Part shown: positions 42,559-53,215 of the stretch, piece after piece
Position numbering within the stretch: the stretch's first letter is position 1
How the letters are laid out: the number at the start of each line of letters is the position of its first letter
Assembly: GCF_027257975.1 (NCBI RefSeq)
Contig: NZ_JANZKX010000009.1
Span: 86,381-150,380, forward strand
Reading direction: 5' to 3'
DNA: 64,000 bases
Source: Pelomonas sp. BJYL3
GTDB taxonomy: Bacteria; Pseudomonadota; Gammaproteobacteria; Burkholderiales; Burkholderiaceae_C
The notes under the pieces: model-generated
Seen by the model: the letters and a program-made list of their open reading frames with translations, nothing else
What the model was told of the DNA's origin: nothing
Databases searched by the model: none
Made by a program: the position numbers and the translations under genes

Positions 42559-43653
42559 ATGAGCATGAACCAAGAAGCCCTGGTGCTGCAGGCCCTGCAG
42601 CGCGTCGTCGATCCTGTGACCCAGCAGGATTTCGTCAGCAGCAAGCAGATCAAGCAGCTGCGCATCGAGGGCGAGGCCCTGAGCTTCGAGCTGGAGATGG
42701 GCTACCCGGCCGCCGGCCTGCATGGCGCCCTGCGCGAATCGCTCGCCGCCGCGGCCCGGACCGTGCCGGGCATTGCGCGCGTGGACATCCGCATCAGCAC
42801 CCGCGTGCTGGCCCATGCCGTGCAGCGCGGCGTGCAGCTGCTGCCCGGCGTCAAGAACATCGTGGCCGTGGCCTCGGGCAAGGGCGGCGTGGGCAAGAGC
42901 ACCACCGCCGCCAACCTGGCCCTGGCCCTGGCGGCCGAAGGCGCCCGCGTGGGCCTGCTGGACGCCGACATCTACGGCCCCAGCCAGCCCCTGATGATGG
43001 GCGCCAGCGGCCAGCCGGAGTCGAAGGACGGCAAGACCATGGAGCCCATCCTGGCCCATGGCATCCAGCTGATGTCCATCGGCTTCCTGGTCGCCGAGGA
43101 CCAGGCCATGGTCTGGCGCGGCCCCATGGCCACCCAGGCCCTGGACCAGCTGCTGCGCCAGACGCACTGGCAGGACCTGGACTACCTCATCATCGACATG
43201 CCGCCCGGCACCGGCGACATCCAGCTGACCCTGTCCCAGCGCGTGCCGGTGACGGGGGCCGTCATCGTGACCACGCCCCAGGACATCGCCCTGATCGACG
43301 CCAAGAAGGGTCTGAAGATGTTCGAGAAGGTGGGCGTGCCCATCCTGGGCCTGGTCGAGAACATGGCGGTGCACATCTGCACGAACTGCGGCCATGCCGA
43401 GCACATCTTCGGCGCCGAGGGCGGCCAGAAGATGGCCGCGCAGTACGGCCTGGCCTACCTGGGCGGGCTGCCGCTGGCGCTGTCCATCCGCGAGCAGGCC
43501 GATGCCGGCCGGCCCAGCGTGGTGGCCGAGCCCGAGGGCGAGATCGCGCTGCGCTACCGCGACATCGCCCGCAAGGTGGCGGCGCGCATCGCGGGGCAGG
43601 CCCGGGACTATTCGTCCAAGTTCCCCACCATCACCATCTCCAAGAACAGCTGA
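42559..43653 (+). CDS. apbC: Iron-sulfur cluster carrier protein ApbC/Mrp
   Basis: A 364-residue P-loop ATPase that carries and transfers [4Fe-4S] clusters. An N-terminal MIP18/DUF59-like domain (residues 1-95, ALQRVVDPVTQQDF) is fused to the Mrp/NBP35 ATPase. The deviant Walker A GKGGVGKS spans residues 107-114. The cluster-binding Cys274-x2-Cys277 (CTNC) is present, as is VIIDMPPGTGD in the D-rich motif. A TAGACT (-10-like, 42531-42536) lies upstream. The start at 42559 is followed by another ATG two codons later. The nitroreductase gene follows 4 bp downstream. Confidence 0.95.
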   Translation: MSMNQEALVLQALQRVVDPVTQQDFVSSKQIKQLRIEGEALSFELEMGYPAAGLHGALRESLAAAARTVPGIARVDIRISTRVLAHAVQRGVQLLPGVKNIVAVASGKGGVGKSTTAANLALALAAEGARVGLLDADIYGPSQPLMMGASGQPESKDGKTMEPILAHGIQLMSIGFLVAEDQAMVWRGPMATQALDQLLRQTHWQDLDYLIIDMPPGTGDIQLTLSQRVPVTGAVIVTTPQDIALIDAKKGLKMFEKVGVPILGLVENMAVHICTNCGHAEHIFGAEGGQKMAAQYGLAYLGGLPLALSIREQADAGRPSVVAEPEGEIALRYRDIARKVAARIAGQARDYSSKFPTITISKNS

Positions 43654-43657
43654 GCCC

Positions 43658-44239
43658 ATGAGCATGCCGGGACCCGAGCTGCTGCAGGCCCTGCTGGCGC
43701 GCCATTCCGTCGGCCCCAAGCACCTGGCCGAGCCAGGCCCGGATGAGGCGCAGCTGCAGCAGATGGTGGCCGCCGCGCTGCGGGGGCCGGACCACGGCGA
43801 GCTGGTGCCCTTCTGCTTCAAGTGGGTGGGCGGCGAGGCCCGCCAGCGCATGGCCGATCTGTTCGCCGCGGCCGCGCGACGTGCGGGCAAGGATGAGGCC
43901 GGCGCGGCCCTCGACGCCGAACGCGCCCTGCGCCCGCCCGTGACGGTGGCGCTGGTGGCGCGCATCGACATGGGCCACCCGCAAGTCCCTGCCCATGAGC
44001 AATGGGCCTGCGTGGGCGGCGCCCTGGCCAATTTCCTCAACGCGGCGCATCTGCTGGGCTATGGCGCCAAGATGCTTTCCGGCGCCAAGGTGCGGGATGC
44101 CGACATCGTGGCCGCCTTCTGCGAGCCCGGCGAGACCCTGCTGGGGTGGATCGCCCTGGGCACGCCGCTCAAGGCCGGCCGCGCCTCACGCAAGCCCGAG
44201 GCCGCGGCGGTGCTGCAACGCTGGCCGAAGTCCGGCTGA
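43658..44239 (+). CDS. Nitroreductase-family protein (YdjA-like)
   Basis: A 193-residue FMN-dependent nitroreductase-like oxidoreductase. The N-terminal ALLARHSVGPKHLAEPGPDE carries the family RRS-x-K/R-like FMN-phosphate segment (here RHSVGPK). HGELVPFCFKWVGGEARQRM follows, and the C-terminal FCEPGETLLGWIALGTPLK forms the second half of the site. Short homologues like E. coli YdjA reduce nitroaromatics weakly with NADPH. It lies 4 bp after apbC, so it is likely co-transcribed; a functional link with iron-sulfur carriage is not obvious. Confidence 0.88.
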   Translation: MSMPGPELLQALLARHSVGPKHLAEPGPDEAQLQQMVAAALRGPDHGELVPFCFKWVGGEARQRMADLFAAAARRAGKDEAGAALDAERALRPPVTVALVARIDMGHPQVPAHEQWACVGGALANFLNAAHLLGYGAKMLSGAKVRDADIVAAFCEPGETLLGWIALGTPLKAGRASRKPEAAAVLQRWPKSG

Positions 44240-44242
44240 TCC

Positions 44243-44788
44243 TCAGCCCTGCTGCGTGGCTTTGAGGTCACGCACATGCGTCGGGCCCACGCGGGCCTCG
44301 ATGGCGGCCAGCATGGCCTTGCCCCAGCCCAGCGCGAACAGCAGCTCGCCCACCACGAACATGGGCCCGACCAGCAGGCCCACCAGATCGTCCACGAAGG
44401 CGGGCTTGCGGCCCTCGTAGTAGTGGCCGACGAACTGGATGATCCAGCCCACCACGAAGCTGCCCACGCCCACCGTCAGCCAGGCGGCCGCCGATCCCTG
44501 CGCAAAGGGAGTGGCCAGGGCCATCAGCAGGGCGTTCACGGCCACGGTGGCCAGGCCCAGCACCAGGGCGCCGCGGCTGAGGTACCACAGCGCGCTCACG
44601 AAGCACAGCAGCCAGGCGGCGTTGGCCGGCAGACCCGCCACCTCCAGCGGGATGCGCGCCAGCAGCACGCCGATGGCGAACACGATCAGGGGGATGCCCA
44701 CGAAGTGCGTGGCGATATTGCGGCGGTCGCGGTGGTAGGCGGCGTACTGGGCCATCAGGTCCAGGGCAGGACGGAAGGGGCTGGCCAT
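44243..44788 (-). CDS. Mpo1-like/DUF962 membrane protein
   Basis: A 181-residue membrane protein of the YGL010w/DUF962 family. Yeast Mpo1 is an Fe(II)-dependent dioxygenase that shortens 2-hydroxy fatty acids by alpha-oxidation. The N-terminal YAAYHRDRRNIATHFVGIP supplies two His (the family H-x-x-x-N-x-x-x-H-x-x-G-x-P pattern) and GWIIQFVGHYYEGRKPAF near residue 115 supplies another; these are the metal ligands. Four hydrophobic segments are predicted. It converges on the nitroreductase gene and diverges from the Crp/Fnr regulator across a 95-bp gap that contains an inverted repeat. Confidence 0.85.
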   Translation of the reverse strand: MASPFRPALDLMAQYAAYHRDRRNIATHFVGIPLIVFAIGVLLARIPLEVAGLPANAAWLLCFVSALWYLSRGALVLGLATVAVNALLMALATPFAQGSAAAWLTVGVGSFVVGWIIQFVGHYYEGRKPAFVDDLVGLLVGPMFVVGELLFALGWGKAMLAAIEARVGPTHVRDLKATQQG

Positions 44789-44845
44789 GGCGGGTCTCCA
44801 CGTTTGTCTTGATATCCATCAGCTTAGGCAGCGGCGAGCATTCGC

Positions 44846-44865
44846 ACTGTCAAAGATTCGACAGT
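44846..44865. promoter_or_regulatory. Inverted repeat, candidate Crp/Fnr-type operator
   Basis: Arms ACTGTC and GACAGT are perfect complements across an 8-nt spacer. The site lies in the divergent gap between the Mpo1-like gene and the Crp/Fnr gene, centred about 29 bp before the latter's ATG. Crp/Fnr dimers bind such 20-22-bp dyads, so autoregulation is plausible. Confidence 0.4.
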
Positions 44866-44883
44866 TGAGCCCCTCCCAAACCC

Positions 44884-45600
44884 ATGGTCCCGGATGACGA
44901 CTACCAGGCCCTGGCCCGCAGCCGCTGGTTTGCCAGCTGCGAGCCCGCGCTGCAGGCCGCCCTGCGCGCGCTGGGTCACGGCCTGAGCCTGGTGGACGGC
45001 GAGCTGCTGTTCCACCAGGGCCAGCGCTCGGCCGGCCTGTGCTGCGTGCTCGCGGGCGCCCTGCAGGTGGGGCGGCTGCAGCCGGACGGCACGCAGAGCC
45101 TGCTGGCCTGGCTGGAGGCTGGTCACTGGTTCGGCGAGATCTCCCTGCTGGACGGCCAGCCCCGCACCCACGATGTGCGCAGTGACGGCACGAGCCGGCT
45201 CTGGCTGGTGCCCGAGGCGGCCCTGGTGGCCTGGCTGGACCAGCATCCGCGGCACTGGCGCAGCATCGCCCGCCTGGCCTGCGCCAAGCTGCGCCAGAGC
45301 TTCGAGGTGCTGGAGGACATCGCCCGCCTGCCCCTGGAGGCACGGCTCGCCAAGCGCCTGCTGCAGGTGGCTCAGGGCTATGGCGAGCAAGACCTGACCC
45401 CACAGGATGCGTCGACACCCCGGCGCCTGCGCCTGCCCCAGGAGCAGCTGGCCTTGATGATGGGCGTGAGCCGGCAGACCGTGAACAAGGCGCTGAAGTC
45501 CCTGGAGGCGCAGGGGCATATCGCGCTGCGCTACGGCGGCATCGAGCTGCTGGCGCCGCAGGCTCTGGCGGCGCTGGGGCAGAATCTTGGGCATGACTAA
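44884..45600 (+). CDS. Crp/Fnr-family transcriptional regulator
   Basis: A 238-residue regulator. The N-terminal cyclic-nucleotide-binding-like beta-roll covers about residues 15-125 (WFGEISLLDGQPRTHDVRSD near 80). A long dimer helix follows. The C-terminal winged HTH (about residues 165-230) contains QEQLALMMGVSRQTVNKALKSLEAQG. It lacks the Cys set of an Fnr iron-sulfur sensor. Its ligand is unknown. The exact complement of the dispersed motif GGGGTCAGGTCTTGC lies in the coding sequence at 45387-45401, coding the loop just before the HTH (GEQDLTPQD). Its stop overlaps the moaE start by 8 bp. Confidence 0.9.
   Translation: MVPDDDYQALARSRWFASCEPALQAALRALGHGLSLVDGELLFHQGQRSAGLCCVLAGALQVGRLQPDGTQSLLAWLEAGHWFGEISLLDGQPRTHDVRSDGTSRLWLVPEAALVAWLDQHPRHWRSIARLACAKLRQSFEVLEDIARLPLEARLAKRLLQVAQGYGEQDLTPQDASTPRRLRLPQEQLALMMGVSRQTVNKALKSLEAQGHIALRYGGIELLAPQALAALGQNLGHD
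45387..45401 (-). repeat. Dispersed motif GGGGTCAGGTCTTGC inside the Crp/Fnr gene
   Basis: An exact complement of the copy at 34216-34230. It falls within codons for a loop of the regulator and does not break the frame. Confidence 0.4.
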
Positions 45601-46129
45601 GCCAGCACGCGTCCGCATCCAGACCTCGGACTTCGACCTCAGCGCCGAGTGCGCCGCCCTGCGCGCCGACGATGGCGGCGTGGGCGCCGTCGTCAGCTTC
45701 GTGGGCACGGTGCGTGGCGGGGCCGGGCAGCCGGGTGCGGATGCCATCTCGCTGATGGAGCTGGAGCACTACCCCGGCATGACCGAGGCGGCCATCGAGG
45801 CCATGATCGACGAGGCCCAGCGCCGCTTCGACATCCGCGCCGCCCGCGTGATCCACCGTGTGGGGCCGCTGGCCCCGCTGGACCAGATCGTGGGCGTTTT
45901 CGTCAGCTCCCGCCACCGCGGCCAGGCCTTCCAGGCCTGCGAGTTCCTGATGGACTACCTCAAGACCCAGGCCCCGTTCTGGAAGAAGGAGCATGGGCCG
46001 GACGGCGCCCGCTGGGTCGATGCCCGCGAGGTGGACGACGCCGCGCTGGCGCGCTGGGGCATTGCCTCGGACAACGCCTCGAATACCGCCTCGGACATCG
46101 CCTCGGACCGCGCGGCGTCGGGCGCATGA
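45593..46129 (+). CDS. moaE: Molybdopterin synthase catalytic subunit MoaE
   Basis: A 178-residue subunit that, with thiocarboxylated MoaD, inserts the dithiolene sulfurs of molybdopterin. The core (residues 1-150) has GAVVSFVGTVRGG, LEHYPGMTEAAIE, HRVGPLAPLDQIVGVFVSSRHR and the catalytic lysine region FWKKEHG. The last ~20 residues are made of four imperfect ASDx units coded by a 12-bp tandem repeat (46064-46111) and are absent from normal MoaE (about 150). moaD and moaA are not adjacent. It overlaps the Crp/Fnr stop by 8 bp and the crcB start by 4 bp. Confidence 0.95.
   Translation: MTKPARVRIQTSDFDLSAECAALRADDGGVGAVVSFVGTVRGGAGQPGADAISLMELEHYPGMTEAAIEAMIDEAQRRFDIRAARVIHRVGPLAPLDQIVGVFVSSRHRGQAFQACEFLMDYLKTQAPFWKKEHGPDGARWVDAREVDDAALARWGIASDNASNTASDIASDRAASGA
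46064..46111 (+). repeat. 12-bp tandem repeat in the moaE 3' end
   Basis: Four adjoining 12-bp units, each starting GCCTCG (for example GCCTCGGACAAC and GCCTCGGACATC), code Ala-Ser-Asp/Asn-x. The units differ by one to four bases, and the period preserves the frame. Confidence 0.85.
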
Positions 46130-46506
46130 GCCTGCCCCTGCAGATCGCCGCCGTCGCCGTGGGGGCCAGCGCGGGCGCCCTGGCGCGCTGGGGCGCGGGC
46201 CTGTGGCTCAATGCGCGCTGGACGGGGTTTCCGCTGGGCACGCTGCTGGTCAATGTGCTGGGCGGCTTCCTGATCGGCATGGCCCTGGAGTGGTTCGGCC
46301 GCATGCCCAACGAGATGGCGCGCCTGCTGCTGGTCACCGGCTTTCTGGGCGGGCTGACCACCTTCTCCAGCTTCTCTGGCGAGTCCCTGAGCCTGCTGCA
46401 GCGGGGCGACTTCGGCCTGGCCCTGGCTCACACCCTGATCCACGTGCTGGGCTCGCTGGCTGCCGCCGCGGCCGGGCTGGCCCTGATGCGTGCCGCGCTG
46501 AGCTGA
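46126..46506 (+). CDS. crcB: Fluoride exporter CrcB/Fluc
   Basis: A 126-residue dual-topology fluoride channel with four membrane segments. The signature GTLLVNVLGGFLIGMALEWF lies near residue 38 and the fluoride-pore TGFLGGLTTFSSFSGE at about residue 68. It functions as an antiparallel dimer. Fluoride riboswitches often control crcB, but here it overlaps moaE by ATGA, so it is read from the upstream transcript and no riboswitch is visible. Confidence 0.95.
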   Translation: MSLPLQIAAVAVGASAGALARWGAGLWLNARWTGFPLGTLLVNVLGGFLIGMALEWFGRMPNEMARLLLVTGFLGGLTTFSSFSGESLSLLQRGDFGLALAHTLIHVLGSLAAAAAGLALMRAALS

Positions 46507-46512
46507 GCGCCT

Positions 46513-47064
46513 TCAGTACTGGTGCAGGCCGTCGTACTGCGCCTTGCCCAGCGGCAGGCCCTGCTGGCGCAGCAGCAGATAGACGGCGGTGAGGTGGAAG
46601 CAGAAATTGGGCAGGGCGAACTCGTGGATCCAGGCGCGCAGCGGCATCTGCAGCCAGGCCTGGCCGGCGTCGCCCTCGACCAGACGGCCGGCGGGCTCGA
46701 AGTCCTCGGGGCGCCAGGCCTGCACCTGGGCTTGAAGCGCCTGCACCTGGCGCTGCATGCCGGCCAGGTCCTGCGGCCAGTCCGGGTAGCGGGGCTCGCT
46801 GCCGCGCAGCACCGCCTCCATGCGGGGCACGAAATTGCCGCAGATCCAGACCTGGCTGCGCAGGGGCAGCATGTCCGGTACCAGGCGGGTCTCCAGCAGC
46901 ACGTCCTCGCCCAGCCCCTGGCTTTGAAGCCGCAATTGAGCCAGGTCAAGAAGCCCATCCAGCTGCCCGAGATAGCGTAGAAGGGTGGGCACGGTGCCGA
47001 GATGAAGCTCGGAGCCGGCGCTGCACGGGGCGGTGGAGTTGGCGGTCTGTGGCATGGTCGGCAT
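46513..47064 (-). CDS. DUF1993 family protein
   Basis: A 183-residue protein of the DUF1993 family, which has a DinB/YfiT-like helical-bundle fold. Conserved features are [20 protein letters not shown] near residue 24, QVWICGNFV near 70, and the C-terminal [30 protein letters not shown]. Single Cys residues occur in CGNFV and NFCFH. No function is established. Two in-frame ATGs (47064, 47055) are equally plausible starts. A far longer open frame on this strand running under clpB is a shadow and not coding. Confidence 0.85.
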   Translation of the reverse strand: MPTMPQTANSTAPCSAGSELHLGTVPTLLRYLGQLDGLLDLAQLRLQSQGLGEDVLLETRLVPDMLPLRSQVWICGNFVPRMEAVLRGSEPRYPDWPQDLAGMQRQVQALQAQVQAWRPEDFEPAGRLVEGDAGQAWLQMPLRAWIHEFALPNFCFHLTAVYLLLRQQGLPLGKAQYDGLHQY

Positions 47065-47099
47065 TCTGACCGCGGACGCCGGCCTGTCACCCCGCGGCT

Positions 47100-47127
47100 C
47101 TTGAAATGCGGCGAGCTGCGCCCACTT
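47100..47127 (+). promoter_or_regulatory. Sigma-32 heat-shock promoter of clpB
   Basis: CTTGAAA (-35, 47100-47106) and CCCACTT (-10, 47121-47127) are separated by 14 bp, close to the sigma-32 consensus CTTGAAA-N(11-16)-CCCATnT. It lies 25 bp before the clpB start codon. Confidence 0.75.
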
Positions 47128-47151
47128 GAACGACAACGGAGGATCACATCC

Positions 47152-49755
<2,604 letters not shown>

Positions 49756-49774
49756 CCCCGTCGCTCAAGAAGGC

Positions 49775-49808
49775 AAAGGGCGCGAACCCGCGAGGGTCGC
49801 GCCCTTTT
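49775..49808. terminator. Intrinsic terminator between clpB and the epimerase gene
   Basis: A long stem (AAAGGGCGCGA with TCGCGCCCTTT, with further pairing near the loop) is followed by four T residues. It lies between convergent genes and can serve both. Confidence 0.85.
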
Positions 49809-49824
49809 CACTGGCGCCTGTGGG

Positions 49825-50937
49825 TCAGCCCTTGGCCTGCTTCCAGCGCTGCAGCAGCGTGGCTTCCTGCTCCGCGCTGAAGGCCAGCTTCACGCGGCCC
49901 TTCTCCTCCTTGAGCTGGGTCTTGTACCAGGCCAGGGTGTCGGCCACGGTCTGCTCGACGGGGCGGAACTTCAGGCCGGCCTTGACGGCGCGGGTGGTGC
50001 GCCAGGTGTGGAAGCCCTTGCTGTCACCGAGGTAGGGCGCCCAGATGGGCATGTCCAGGTCTTCCTGCTTGGCCATGAACTCGCCCGGCACCCAGGTCAC
50101 GGTGCCCGGCGTGCCGGCGGACTTCTGGCAGGCGGCGATCACGCGGCCCCAGCTCATGGGCTCGGCAGGGCCGACGGCGTTGAACTGGCCCATGGTGCCG
50201 TTCTCCACGAGGTGCACCAGCCAGGTGGCGAGGTCGCGCACGTCGATCAGCTGCAGCGGGTCCGTGGGGGCGCCTGGCACGGCGATCTCTCCGCCCTTGT
50301 CGAAGCGCACCGGCCAGTAGGTGAAGCGGCCGGTGGGATCGTCCGGGCCCACGATGTAGCCGGGGCGCACGATGGTGCTGCGGCCGGGCAGGGCCTTGGC
50401 CACGGCGGCCTCGCAGGCGGCCTTGAGTCCGCCGTAGTTCTCGTAGTTCTTGCCCATGGTCTCGACCGCGGGGTCGGCCAGCACGGCCAGGGGCGAGTCC
50501 TCGTCGCCGCCCACGGGCACCGGTTCCTTGTAGGCGCTGATGCTGGAGATGTAGATGTACTGCTTCACCCGCGGCGCCAGCAGCTGCGCCGAGGCGCCGA
50601 CCATGCGGGGGTAGTAGCCGGAGTCGTCGATCACGGCATCCCATTCGCCGGTCTCGAGCGACTTCAGGCCCTCGCCCTTGAGCGGGTCGCGGTCGCCCTG
50701 GCGCTTCTCGACATCGGGGAACAGGCCGGGCCGGGTCTTGCCACGGTTGAAGAGGGTCAGGACATGCCCCCGTGCCCGGGCCACCTCGACGATGGCCGGG
50801 CCCAGGAAGCCCGTGCCGCCCAGCACCAGGATGCGCTTGGGCGAGGGGGCTTTGTCCGCGGCATGGGACTGGGGCAGCAGGCTCAGGGCGCCGAGGCCGG
50901 CGGTCCATTGCATCAGGTGGCGACGGGTGGGTTTCAT
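49825..50937 (-). CDS. Tat-exported NAD-dependent epimerase/dehydratase-like protein
   Basis: A 370-residue extended short-chain dehydrogenase. A twin-arginine signal (R5-R6 in KPTRRHLMQW) and hydrophobic core lead to a cleavage site near SHAA-DK, so the folded, cofactor-loaded protein is expected in the periplasm. The Rossmann motif GGTGFLG lies near residue 40. YISSISAYKE and, later, YGGLKAACE supply the Tyr-x3-Lys catalytic pair. Relatives are annotated as NAD-dependent epimerases of unknown substrate, sometimes related to isoflavone-reductase types. It is the second gene of a pair with the MFS-type transporter upstream (36-bp gap), so it may act on a transported compound. Confidence 0.85.
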   Translation of the reverse strand: MKPTRRHLMQWTAGLGALSLLPQSHAADKAPSPKRILVLGGTGFLGPAIVEVARARGHVLTLFNRGKTRPGLFPDVEKRQGDRDPLKGEGLKSLETGEWDAVIDDSGYYPRMVGASAQLLAPRVKQYIYISSISAYKEPVPVGGDEDSPLAVLADPAVETMGKNYENYGGLKAACEAAVAKALPGRSTIVRPGYIVGPDDPTGRFTYWPVRFDKGGEIAVPGAPTDPLQLIDVRDLATWLVHLVENGTMGQFNAVGPAEPMSWGRVIAACQKSAGTPGTVTWVPGEFMAKQEDLDMPIWAPYLGDSKGFHTWRTTRAVKAGLKFRPVEQTVADTLAWYKTQLKEEKGRVKLAFSAEQEATLLQRWKQAKG

Positions 50938-50973
50938 GGGACGTCCTTTTCAGCGGAAGGGAAGAGGGAGGGC

Positions 50974-52302
50974 TCAGGAGCGCAGTGCCGCGGCGGCCGG
51001 CGCAGGGGGGGTGGGCGGAGGCGCGTCGGGCCGGGCGGCCTGCTGGCGTACGAGCTGCCCCAGCGAGCGGCCCGTCCAGATCCACAGGCCGGCGCAGCCC
51101 AGGGCGGCGAGGCTCACGGGCAGGGCCAGCACGCTCATCAGCGTGGGGGCCCAGACGCCCAGCACGTCGCCCACGCGGTAGACGAAGGTGTCGATGAAGG
51201 GCTTGGACTTGTAGCGTTCCTCGGGCCCCAGCGGGATGTACAGCAGCTCACGCGCCGGGCGATCCACCGCGTAGTGCAGGCCGCGGCGCAGCACCTGCAC
51301 GGCCGCCAGCACCGCGAAGCTGGGCCACAGGGCCAGGGCGCCGAAGCCGGCGAGCGTCAGCGTGGGCAGCACCAGCAGCACGCCGCTGACGCCGATCCAG
51401 CGCAGCAGGCGGCCGGTCAGGAAGAGCTGGGTCAGCAGGGTCAGGGCATTGACCCACAGGTCCAGCCGCGCGAAGGCCGCGGTGCGTTCGGCGCCGCTGG
51501 CGAAGCTGCTGGCCACGATCTCGCCCTGGGTCAGGTAGAGGAAGGTGGAGGTCAGCGCATACAGCAGCATGTAGACGCACAGGGCCTGCAGATAGCGCGA
51601 GCCCGCGATCGCCCTCCAGCCCTCCAGGGCCGAGGGCCCGGGCTCGCGCTCGGGCTGGGCCTGCTCCGAGACACCGAAGTGCCGCCGCAGCACGCCCATG
51701 CAGGCCACCGCGATCTCCAGCGCCAGCACCGAAAGGCCCATCAGCGCCGCCGGCCCCAGCTGCAGGCCCCAGCTGCCGCGGCTCAGCGCGTCCGTCAGCG
51801 CGGCGCCGCCCATGGCGCCCAGGGTGCCGCCCATGGAGATCAGGCCGAAGAGGCGCCGGCCCTGCTCCTCGCGGAACACATCGCTCATGAGGCTCCAGAA
51901 CACCGAGACCACGAAGAGGTTGAAGACGCTCAGCCACACGTAGAAGGCATAGCCCAGCCACACGGCGCCGGGCCAGGCCATCATCAGGCCCCCGAAGACC
52001 AGCAGATTGGCCGCGAAGAAATGCGAGACCGCCGGGATGAAACGCCGCCGCGGCCAGCGCGACACCAGCTTTGCGTAGAGCGGGTTGGCCACCAGCATCA
52101 CCAGCAGGGTCACGCTCATCAGCCAGGGCAGCTTGTCCGCGCCCTTGGCGATGCCCATGGCCTCGCGCACCGGGCGCAGCAGGTAGTAGCTCAGCAGCAG
52201 GAAGAAGAAGTAGGCGGCAGCCCACAGCAGGGCGCGGCCTTCGCCGGGGCGCACCAGCACCAGTCGCTGCAGGAGGGGTCGTGAGGCGGTCATGGGGGAC
52301 AT
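50974..52302 (-). CDS. MFS-type membrane transporter
   Basis: A 442-residue protein with about twelve hydrophobic segments. The opening (FFFLLLSYYLLRPVREAMG) and the middle segment ISMGGTLGAMGGAAL resemble the NTP/NDP-exchange-like branch (TLC/NTT-related) of major-facilitator proteins seen in free-living bacteria. The C-terminal ~25 residues are a disordered Pro/Ala tail. The substrate is unknown; genuine ATP/ADP exchange is not expected in a free-living cell. Two ATGs near the start (52302, 52293) are usable. It is divergent from ispD and lies upstream of the Tat-exported epimerase. Confidence 0.8.
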   Translation of the reverse strand: MSPMTASRPLLQRLVLVRPGEGRALLWAAAYFFFLLLSYYLLRPVREAMGIAKGADKLPWLMSVTLLVMLVANPLYAKLVSRWPRRRFIPAVSHFFAANLLVFGGLMMAWPGAVWLGYAFYVWLSVFNLFVVSVFWSLMSDVFREEQGRRLFGLISMGGTLGAMGGAALTDALSRGSWGLQLGPAALMGLSVLALEIAVACMGVLRRHFGVSEQAQPEREPGPSALEGWRAIAGSRYLQALCVYMLLYALTSTFLYLTQGEIVASSFASGAERTAAFARLDLWVNALTLLTQLFLTGRLLRWIGVSGVLLVLPTLTLAGFGALALWPSFAVLAAVQVLRRGLHYAVDRPARELLYIPLGPEERYKSKPFIDTFVYRVGDVLGVWAPTLMSVLALPVSLAALGCAGLWIWTGRSLGQLVRQQAARPDAPPPTPPAPAAAALRS

Positions 52303-52498
52303 GCGGGGAAACTGGGCGGAGGGGCGGCGAAGGCCGCGCCTGTCTTGACTGGCATTGAAGGCCGGCCACGCCGCCTTGTCCTGAAGTCATGCCGGCTTTG
52401 TGATGCCATTTGTTCTCAGTGTTTTCACGGTTGGCGGCGCGGGCCGCGGGCGGCGGCCGGGGCCGGAGCGGCGGTGGAGCTTTCTACAATCCGCCTCC

Positions 52499-53215
52499 AT
52501 GACTTCCTATTCCGTGGGCGTGCAGCCCCGTTGCTTCGCCCTGGTGCCCGCGGCCGGCGTGGGCAGCCGCTCGGGCGCCGCGCAGCCCAAGCAGTACGTG
52601 CCCCTGGCGGGCCGCGCCCTGATGGCCCACACGCTCGATGCCCTGCAGGCCGTGCCGGGCCTGGACGCGACCCTGGTGGTGCTGTCCCCCGAAGACGATC
52701 AGTTCGAGCAGGCCGTGCCCGGCTTCGCCGGCGAGCGCGCCTGGGTCGCTCGTTGCGGCGGTGCCAGCCGCGCCGAGAGCGTCGCCAACGGCCTGCTGGA
52801 GCTCCAGGCCCGCGGCGCCCAGCCCCAGGACTGGGTGCTGGTGCACGATGCCGCGCGCTGCCTGCTGCGGCCTGAGTGGGTGCAGGCGCTGATGGCCGCC
52901 TGCGCGGACGACGAGGTCGGCGGCCTGCTGGCCCTGCCGGTGGCCGACACGCTGAAGGACGAGGCCGAGGGCCGCGTGCAGGCCACCGTCGACCGCCGCG
53001 GCAAATGGGCCGCGCAGACCCCGCAGATGTTCCGCCTGGGCCTGCTGCAGCCGGCGCTGCGCCTGGTGGGCGACGCGGCCACCGACGAGGCCAGCGCCGT
53101 CGAAGCCCTGGGGCACCGGCCGCGGCTGGTGGCGGCGTCGCTGGAGAATTTCAAGGTGACCTATCCGGCGGACTTCGAGCTGGCCGAGCGCCTGCTGAGG
53201 AGCCGGGCCGGATGA
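52499..53215 (+). CDS. ispD: 2-C-methyl-D-erythritol 4-phosphate cytidylyltransferase
   Basis: A 238-residue enzyme of the MEP isoprenoid pathway: MEP + CTP gives CDP-ME. The nucleotide-binding VPAAGVGSRSGAAQPKQYVP loop near residue 18, the VLVHDAARCLLRPE block near 108, and the TPQMFRLGLL and TDEASAVEALG segments are standard. The ATG at 52499 follows a -10-like TACAAT (52485-52490) by only 8 bp, which would give an almost leaderless transcript. It overlaps the next membrane-protein gene by 4 bp. Confidence 0.96.
   Translation: MTSYSVGVQPRCFALVPAAGVGSRSGAAQPKQYVPLAGRALMAHTLDALQAVPGLDATLVVLSPEDDQFEQAVPGFAGERAWVARCGGASRAESVANGLLELQARGAQPQDWVLVHDAARCLLRPEWVQALMAACADDEVGGLLALPVADTLKDEAEGRVQATVDRRGKWAAQTPQMFRLGLLQPALRLVGDAATDEASAVEALGHRPRLVAASLENFKVTYPADFELAERLLRSRAG

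Noticed and set aside
46100..46130. A fluoride riboswitch for crcB
   Set aside because: crcB overlaps moaE by 4 bp, leaving no leader for a riboswitch.
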